A stretch of 64,000 nt of DNA from Sandaracinaceae bacterium. Its GTDB lineage: Bacteria; Myxococcota_A; Polyangia; Polyangiales; Sandaracinaceae. Every line of letters begins with the position of its first letter. Position 1 is the first letter of the stretch. A program made the translations under genes and the position numbers. The notes under the pieces are model-generated. The model was given only the letters and a program-made list of their open reading frames with translations. It made no database searches and was not told the origin of the DNA. The DNA lies in the NCBI GenBank assembly GCA_040218145.1, contig JAVJQK010000065.1, forward strand, positions 124,001-188,000. The letters are read 5' to 3'. This document shows, one piece after another, positions 59,448 through 64,000 of the stretch.

Positions 59448-59918
59448 TCACATCTGCGGCGGGGTGAGCGACATGTCTTCGTATCCCTCGCCCACGACGA
59501 TATCCATCGCGGAGACGATGTCCTCGTAGACGACGCCGTCGTCGGCCGTGACGATGAGGTCGCGCCGGTTGGGCTCCTGCTGGCGACGGTCGCGCAGCTT
59601 CTCGCGGAGCCCCTCCTGGTCGTAGACATCGCCGGCCTTGTCGATCTGGATCCGCACGCCCGCCGTGTCCGAGAGGACGTAGCCGGTGGGCGAGACGTGC
59701 ACGAAGAGCCGGATCTGCTCCTCCTGCGGTTGATCCATCGGAGCGTTCTGACCCGGCTGCTGCTGGTTGGTCTCGATCCGAGCCAGCTTGTTCCAGACCG
59801 CCGTGACGAGCAGGAACATGATGCAGCAGAGGAGGAGATCGATGAACGGGACGAGCGGGATCTCGCTGTCGACGCTCTTCTTTCCGCCGTGTCCGCCTTC
59901 GACGCTTACGCCACCCAT
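59448..59918 (-). CDS. ExbD/TolR-family protein
   Basis: 156 aa. DSEIPLVPFIDLLLCCIMFL holds the membrane helix with the conserved Asp; a periplasmic domain with IRLFVHVSPTGYVLSDTAGV and LIVTADDGVVYEDIVSAMDI follows. Second ExbD of the operon, 15 bp before the next ExbD. The gap of 110 bp to the ExbB gene contains no strong signal. Confidence 0.88.
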   Translation of the reverse strand: MGGVSVEGGHGGKKSVDSEIPLVPFIDLLLCCIMFLLVTAVWNKLARIETNQQQPGQNAPMDQPQEEQIRLFVHVSPTGYVLSDTAGVRIQIDKAGDVYDQEGLREKLRDRRQQEPNRRDLIVTADDGVVYEDIVSAMDIVVGEGYEDMSLTPPQM

Positions 59919-60028
59919 GTTCGTACTCCGTGGGTCAGAGGATCTTCGAAATCGATCACCAGAGGACCGCTCGAGGGGCCCGCTTCACCGTCCGAAGGAA
60001 CGGACAGCGAAGAGCAGGCCCCCGCGAA

Positions 60029-60676
60029 TCACGCCGCGGCGCCCTGCAGGTTGATCTTGGAGCGGTTGTTCACGACCAGGTTCATCACCTGGACGGTCGC
60101 GCCGTTGATGTCGTCGAGCAGGCTCTGGGTCTTGCCGTTGAGGACGGCGAAGCCGAGCAGCGCGAGGATGGCGGCGAACAGACCGAACGCGGTGCAGTTC
60201 ATCGCCTCGGAGATGCCCTTCGCGAGCATGGTCGCCTTCGAGGCGCCGTCCGCGTTCGCCACCGCGCCGAACGCGACGATGAGGCCGGTCACGGTGCCGA
60301 GGAGGCCCGAGAGCATCGCGAGGTTGGCGAGGAGCGCGAGGTAGCCGGTGCGGCTCTCGATCTTCGGCAGCTCCCGGAGGGCCGCCTCGTCCATGGCCGC
60401 CTGCACCTCGGCGTCGGGCCGGTTGACCTTCATCAGGCCCGCCTTGACGATGCGCGCGAGGGGCGCGTTCGCGGCGGAGCAGAGCTTGATGGCGCGCGCG
60501 ACGTCACCGGCGAGGATGCACTTCTGCATCGTGGCCAGGAAGACGTCTTTGTTGATGGAGCTGCGGTAGAGGTAGATCGCGCGCTCGATGATGATGCCGA
60601 TCGCGATGATCTGCCACACCAGGATGGGGTACATGCCCCAACCGCCTTCTTCGAAGTGATGCGCCAGCGTAGCCAT
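60029..60676 (-). CDS. ExbB/TolQ/MotA-family proton channel
   Basis: 215 aa. Three helices: ILVWQIIAIGIIIERAIYLY, LALLANLAMLSGLLGTVTGLIVAFGA (with the GLLGTVTG loop of the family) and TAFGLFAAILALLGFAVLNG. A cytosolic domain lies between helices 1 and 2 (MQKCILAGDVARAIKLCSAA). AGGAGG ten bases before ATG 60676. Together with two ExbD proteins it has the one-plus-two subunit make-up of myxobacterial AglRQS-type gliding motors, though Ton/Tol functions remain possible. Confidence 0.9.
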   Translation of the reverse strand: MATLAHHFEEGGWGMYPILVWQIIAIGIIIERAIYLYRSSINKDVFLATMQKCILAGDVARAIKLCSAANAPLARIVKAGLMKVNRPDAEVQAAMDEAALRELPKIESRTGYLALLANLAMLSGLLGTVTGLIVAFGAVANADGASKATMLAKGISEAMNCTAFGLFAAILALLGFAVLNGKTQSLLDDINGATVQVMNLVVNNRSKINLQGAAA

Positions 60677-60884
60677 GATGCTTGGTCCTCCTGCAAAACC
60701 CGGCGCTTCTACTGCGCCTGCTAGTACGCTCTCAGCGACCCGGTGGGTCGCGAATGCCGGTTACGGGTGGGCGCCGCGGGATTCGCGGCGCCTCGCCCGT
60801 GAAGTCATTTACCGTGGAAGTGATTCGCGGTTCGGAATGCGGCCCAGAGCGGCCCCGGGGGGATCGACCTCGACAGCGCGAGCG
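60677..60884 (-). other. Structured 5-prime leader of the motor operon
   Basis: About 200 nt between the predicted promoter and the ATG on the minus strand. It contains two strong hairpins: 60735-60751 (GCGACCC ggt GGGTCGC) and 60770-60792 (GGCGCCGCG ggatt CGCGGCGCC, nine pairs). Its role is unknown; it could control translation or RNA stability. Confidence 0.45.
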
Positions 60885-60912
60885 ATGATACAGGGCCCAT
60901 CTGCCAAGTCAA
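60885..60912 (-). promoter_or_regulatory. Sigma-70-type promoter of ExbB-ExbD-ExbD operon
   Basis: On the minus strand TTGACT, 16 bases, TATCAT. Both boxes are close to consensus for a housekeeping promoter in GC-rich bacteria. A long leader would follow. Confidence 0.6.
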
Positions 60913-61420
60913 CAGCGAGTTGCGGGAGCCGAGCCGAGTCATCCGGGAGTCCATCGTCGTACGGCGCACCGCGTCAGCGCGCTCTAGTAATAGGTGCCCT
61001 TCGACGTCGTCGTCGAGGCGGCGGGTTAGAGTGCACGACCGCGGCGAGGTTCCGAAAAGATCGGCGCGACCCGCCGTACATGTCCAGGGGCCGAAACCTC
61101 GATGTCTCACTCGTTGACAATCCTCGAATGCCTACGGTAGCTTCCGTCGTCCTTTTCGGCCTGGTGCCGGGACGGTCATGCGTTCTTTCGTCGACCCCCT
61201 CCGATCCGCCCCCGTCCTCTCTCGGCCGGTGCGGATCACGCTGGCATCGAGGCCCGCGGACGGGTAGAACTCGGCCCTGCAGGTGGGGCGACGGAAAGCA
61301 CGTGCTGCTGCCACTGAAGAACGAACATTTTCGTACCCGGGGACTCAGAACGGCAGAGAGCCAGAGCCGTCCCCGTAAGTCGCTGGGTACCGCCGGACGC
61401 GGTCGAAAGGAGCCTCGCTG
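60913..61420. other. Intergenic region between divergent motor operons
   Basis: About 500 bp with no plausible gene on either strand. Contents: the minus-strand promoter side near 60912, a plus-strand TTGACA at 61114, a bulged inverted repeat GGGGAC ... GTCCCC around 61339-61374, and a strong RBS AAAGGAG at about 61406. Otherwise nothing recognised. Confidence 0.5.
61114..61143 (+). promoter_or_regulatory. Possible sigma-70 promoter of the plus-strand motor operon
   Basis: A perfect TTGACA box, 18 bases, then TAGCTT as a poor -10. It lies 277 bp before the ATG, so a long leader would result. The -10 is uncertain. Confidence 0.35.
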
Positions 61421-62044
61421 ATGCAGGAAATCTGGCACGCCATGATGGATGGGGCGCCGTTCTCGTTTGTGAACATCGTCGTTCTGGCCATCGTGCTGGC
61501 GATCATCGCGGAGCGGTTCGTTTTCATCCTCACGAAGTATCGCGTCAACAGCCAGGAGTTCATGGCGCAGATCCGCAAGCTGGTTCAGGCCGGCAACATC
61601 GATCGCGCGATCAAGCTCTGCGAGGCGGCGCCGCTGCCGCTCCTCCAGGTCGTCAAGTCCGGCCTCACCCAGGTCAACCGGGGTGAAGAGGCGGTCATCG
61701 CGTCGATGGAAGAGCGCATGGCGGAGCTGATGCCCGAGCTCGAGAAGCGCGTCGGCGCGCTCTGGACGCTCGCGAACATCGCGACGCTCATCGGTCTCCT
61801 CGGCACCATCTCCGGTCTGATCCGCGCCTTCGGCGCCGTCGCTCACGCCGCTCCGGCGCAGCGCTCGGCCCTCCTGTCGGCGGGTATCTCGGAGGCGATG
61901 TGGAACACGGCGCTCGGCCTCGGCATCGCCGTGCTCTGCATGATCTTCCACCTGATCATTCACGGCATGGTCAAGCGCATCAAGCACGACATGGAGCGCT
62001 CGGTCATGAAGCTCGAGAACCTCCTCCTCCTCAAGGGCCGCTGA
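61421..62044 (+). CDS. ExbB/TolQ/MotA-family proton channel
   Basis: 207 aa. Helices: FSFVNIVVLAIVLAIIAERF, LWTLANIATLIGLLGTISGLIRAFGA (GLLGTISG signature), and NTALGLGIAVLCMIFHLIIHG. RBS AAAGGAG before ATG 61421. The cytosolic segment (RKLVQAGNIDRAIKLCEAAP) parallels that of the divergent ExbB at 60029. First gene of a four-gene operon with two ExbD proteins and a membrane protein. Confidence 0.9.
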   Translation: MQEIWHAMMDGAPFSFVNIVVLAIVLAIIAERFVFILTKYRVNSQEFMAQIRKLVQAGNIDRAIKLCEAAPLPLLQVVKSGLTQVNRGEEAVIASMEERMAELMPELEKRVGALWTLANIATLIGLLGTISGLIRAFGAVAHAAPAQRSALLSAGISEAMWNTALGLGIAVLCMIFHLIIHGMVKRIKHDMERSVMKLENLLLLKGR

Positions 62045-62066
62045 GCTGCCGTAGAGCGCCGCACTC

Positions 62067-62624
62067 ATGGCCAAGCTCACTCCGCAGCAACGTGCCTACG
62101 TCCGAAAGCGGACGAAGCATTCCGACCCAGATCCCTCGGAGATCGCGGGCGAGCTGAACATCGTCCCGTTCCTCGACATCGTCGTGAACATCATCATCTT
62201 CCTGCTCGCCACGGTGCAGGCGGTGCTCGCGGTCGCCCAGATCGACGCGCAGCTCCCGTCGCTCGGTCGGCGGGTGGGACGGACACAGCTCGACGACGCG
62301 GGAAGCACGCTGAACCTCAGCGTCACCATCACGAGCGCGGGCGTCATCGTCAGCGGCTCGGGCGGCAAGCTCGCCCCGGGCTGCGAGCAGACGCAGAGCG
62401 GCCGCGTCATCACGGTCGCCAACCGAGGCGGCGAGTACGACTGGGCTGGCCTCACGCAGTGCGCGGCCCGGGTTCACAGTGAGTTCCCCGACGAGCGCAA
62501 GGTCATCGTCAGCGCGGACCCCGAGGTGGAGTTCCAGCACCTGGTCGGCGCGATGGACGCGCTCCGCGCGGACGGGACCGAGGAGCTCTTCCCCGAGGTG
62601 CTCCTCTCTGCGGGCGTTCGGTAG
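62067..62624 (+). CDS. ExbD/TolR-family protein
   Basis: 185 aa. Basic N-terminus, then ELNIVPFLDIVVNIIIFLLA with the conserved Asp in the membrane helix. The periplasmic domain is longer than in ExbD, with SVTITSAGVIVSGSGGKLAP, two Cys (GCEQTQ, TQCAAR) and VIVSADPEVEFQHLVGAMDA matching the ExbD C-terminal strand. 22 bp after the ExbB gene. Confidence 0.88.
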   Translation: MAKLTPQQRAYVRKRTKHSDPDPSEIAGELNIVPFLDIVVNIIIFLLATVQAVLAVAQIDAQLPSLGRRVGRTQLDDAGSTLNLSVTITSAGVIVSGSGGKLAPGCEQTQSGRVITVANRGGEYDWAGLTQCAARVHSEFPDERKVIVSADPEVEFQHLVGAMDALRADGTEELFPEVLLSAGVR

Positions 62625-62639
62625 AGGCGAGGCGACCTG

Positions 62640-63224
62640 ATGGCGGAAGAAACCAAAGCCTCCGAGGAGAACGAGACGCCCGCGTCGATGTCGGCGGTGA
62701 AGCAGCTCGTCCGGCGCAAGATGCGCAAGCACGCCGAGCCCGACGAGCAGGCGCTCAACATCTACCCGCTGATGGACGTCATGACGATCCTGCTGGTCTT
62801 CATGATCATGCAGTTCGCGCAGGAGAGCGCGAACGTCGTGCAGTCGGCCGAGCTCCAGATCCCCTACTCGACCTCGCGCGCCGACCTCGAGCAGGCCGTC
62901 CCGGTGCAGCTCTCGCGGACGGAGATCGTGGTCGACGGGCGGCAGATCCTCACGCTCCGCAACGGGATGGTCGACCCCAGCCAGAAGCAGGGCGGCGGGA
63001 CCGGCTTCCTGATCACCCCGCTCCACAACATCATGATCCAGCACCGCGACCGGCTGAAGCTGATCGCGGCGAGCAACCCCTCGCGGCCCTTCAACGGCAC
63101 CGTGCAGATCATCGCGGACAACCGGACCCCCTTCCGTACCCTGTCCGAAGTGATCTATACCCTCGGCCAGGCCGAGTTCTCGAAAATGCATTTCGTGGTC
63201 CTGCAGCGGCAGCAGGCCCAGTAG
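62640..63224 (+). CDS. ExbD/TolR-family protein
   Basis: 194 aa. Acidic and basic N-terminus of about 40 residues, membrane helix ALNIYPLMDVMTILLVFMIM with the conserved Asp (Leu-Met replacing the usual Phe-Ile), then periplasmic strands (LQIPYSTSRADLEQAVPVQL, VQIIADNRTPFRTLSEVIYT) and a Gln-rich end. It is the second ExbD of the operon, giving a one-plus-two motor set opposite the divergent set. Confidence 0.88.
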   Translation: MAEETKASEENETPASMSAVKQLVRRKMRKHAEPDEQALNIYPLMDVMTILLVFMIMQFAQESANVVQSAELQIPYSTSRADLEQAVPVQLSRTEIVVDGRQILTLRNGMVDPSQKQGGGTGFLITPLHNIMIQHRDRLKLIAASNPSRPFNGTVQIIADNRTPFRTLSEVIYTLGQAEFSKMHFVVLQRQQAQ

Positions 63225-63239
63225 CCGAGTGAGCGTCAC

Positions 63240-63692
63240 ATGAGCACCGAAGCAGCCATCGCCAAGGGGAAGGGCATCCTCGCCAACCCCGAGTTCTTCC
63301 TCACCTTCTTCCTCGCGGGCTCGATGGGCATCGCCTCCGTGCTCACGGTCGGCGTGTCGGGCGTGTGGGGCTGGGGCCTGGTCGGCGTGGCCGCGCTGCT
63401 GGCGGCGATCGCGCACTTCACCGGGCTCGGCCAGAAGTTCTTCGTGATCCTGCTCGCCCTCTTCAGCTTCGCGGCTGGAGCGGCGTCGGTGACGGTGATC
63501 AGCTACCTGTGGTTCGCCGAGCACTCCGAGCCACTGTGGGGCGGCCTGCTCGCGCTGATCATGATCGGCCTCGCGCCCGCGGTCATCGTGGGCGAGCGCA
63601 TCCTGCCCCTCTTCGTCGCGTTCCTCGCCGGCGTGTGGGGCGTGATGAGCGTGATCGTCTTCGTGATGGTGATGTTCATCGGCGTCGAGTGA
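63240..63692 (+). CDS. Four- to five-helix membrane protein
   Basis: 150 aa, almost wholly hydrophobic: FFLTFFLAGSMGIASVLTVG, GWGLVGVAALLAAIAHFTG, FFVILLALFSFAAGAASVTV, LLALIMIGLAPAVIVGERIL, LFVAFLAGVWGVMSVIVFVM. Not recognised. 15 bp after the ExbD gene, so probably co-expressed and part of the motor complex or its anchor. Followed by a strong terminator. Confidence 0.75.
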   Translation: MSTEAAIAKGKGILANPEFFLTFFLAGSMGIASVLTVGVSGVWGWGLVGVAALLAAIAHFTGLGQKFFVILLALFSFAAGAASVTVISYLWFAEHSEPLWGGLLALIMIGLAPAVIVGERILPLFVAFLAGVWGVMSVIVFVMVMFIGVE

Positions 63693-63727
63693 CGCCAACG
63701 CTCGACTACTCGTCGAACGCGAAGCTG

Positions 63728-63758
63728 GGCCCGCTCCTCTCCGGAGCGGGCCTTTCTC
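63728..63758 (+). terminator. Rho-independent-type terminator
   Basis: Stem GGCCCGCTCC / GGAGCGGGCC (ten pairs, TCTCC loop) followed by TTTCTCG. It ends the plus-strand motor operon. Confidence 0.8.
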
Positions 63759-63777
63759 GTGTCTGGAGCCCGCGCCG

Positions 63778-64000
63778 TCAGCAGGCGAAGCGGCTGCGCG
63801 GGAGCGGGCCCATGCCGAGCACGGCCTGCGTCGACAACGCGAGCCGGCTGAACGTGGTCGCCAGGTACTGCGCCTGCGACGGCTCGAGCCGCCCCTCGCT
63901 CGCGAGGAAGCGATAGAAGGCGGCCGAGATCGAGAAGAACGTCGCCGCCGCGTCGGCCTCGACCGGCTCCTCCCCCGACTCCTCGGGCGGGCTCCAGAAG
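63778..64000 (-). CDS. C-terminal part of a hypothetical protein (runs off right edge)
   Basis: About 73 residues ending at TGA 63778-63780. The readable part (FWSPPEESGEEPVEADAA, FFSISAAFYRFLASEGRLEP, AQYLATTFSRLALSTQAVLG, ending RSRFAC) resembles the C-terminus of the hypothetical protein at 32569-33426, which has FYRWLGETEQLEPDRARLLA at the matching place. The family is unknown and the start lies outside the window. Confidence 0.7.
   Translation of the reverse strand, partial: FWSPPEESGEEPVEADAAATFFSISAAFYRFLASEGRLEPSQAQYLATTFSRLALSTQAVLGMGPLPRSRFAC

Noticed and set aside
60913..61420. Small genes or a riboswitch in the divergent motor region
   Set aside because: No frame with a ribosome-binding site or plausible composition, and no recognisable riboswitch core.
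57840..63692. A TonB energising system
   Set aside because: No TonB or receptor gene is present and each operon has two ExbD proteins; a motor is the better reading, though not proven.

Overview
This 64 kb window is very GC-rich and tightly packed with genes. It looks like the chromosome of a Myxococcota bacterium, probably of the Polyangiales/Sandaracinus type. Supporting signs are the codon usage, many lipoproteins with Asp/Gly/Ser/Ala-rich linkers, MopE-type metal-binding-motif proteins, Ser/Thr kinases with PEGA or repeat tails, hybrid histidine kinases, a TIGR04552-like protein and multi-copy ExbB/ExbD motors. This placement is inferred from gene content. I saw no rRNA, tRNA, CRISPR array, transposase or prophage.

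Layout. Positions 1-5.6 kb hold most of a giant secreted protein (VWA domain plus 13 MopE-type repeats) that runs off the left edge. From 5.7 to 11.1 kb there is a HAD hydrolase, then a response regulator, an S55 (SpoIVB-type) peptidase and an exported beta-propeller in tandem. From 11.3 to 25.9 kb lies a mixed region: lipoproteins, TrmO, a glycosyltransferase, an STAS-like/histidine kinase/response regulator operon, a thioredoxin-fold protein, a class V aminotransferase and a hybrid sensor kinase.

The main feature is an aryl-polyene (APE) type pigment pathway on the minus strand, in two blocks. The 12 kb biosynthetic operon (47.7 to 35.8 kb) is KS, chain-length-factor-like protein, ketoreductase, KS, halogenase-like flavoprotein, ACP, COG4648 membrane protein, acyl-AMP ligase, GT2, acyltransferase, MIO ammonia-lyase, thioesterase, LolA-like protein. 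Most of its junctions are 4-bp GTGA/ATGA overlaps. The exporter block (MMPL transporter plus DUF3261-like lipoprotein, 28.9-26.0 kb) is about 7 kb away. Between the blocks sit an ECF sigma/FecR operon, a hypothetical gene, a multi-hairpin intergenic element, a lipoprotein and a Ser/Thr kinase. The usual APE dehydratases and second ACP are not in the window, while a halogenase-like enzyme is. The product may therefore be a halogenated aryl polyene (xanthomonadin-like), with the dehydratases encoded elsewhere.

The right part (47.9-64 kb) has a lipoprotein, a PEGA-tailed Ser/Thr kinase, and a Lon protease whose catalytic serine is replaced by alanine while the partner lysine remains. That Lon gene is followed by a membrane zinc-peptidase gene. 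A TIGR04552-like protein comes next. Then two divergent operons each encode one ExbB/TolQ and two ExbD/TolR proteins plus a membrane protein, the composition of Agl-type gliding motors.

Strongest leads: the protease-dead-looking Lon, the split halogenase-containing APE locus, the paired divergent motor operons, a 169-bp element with perfect 23-bp terminal inverted repeats, and an array of four hairpins in one intergenic gap.
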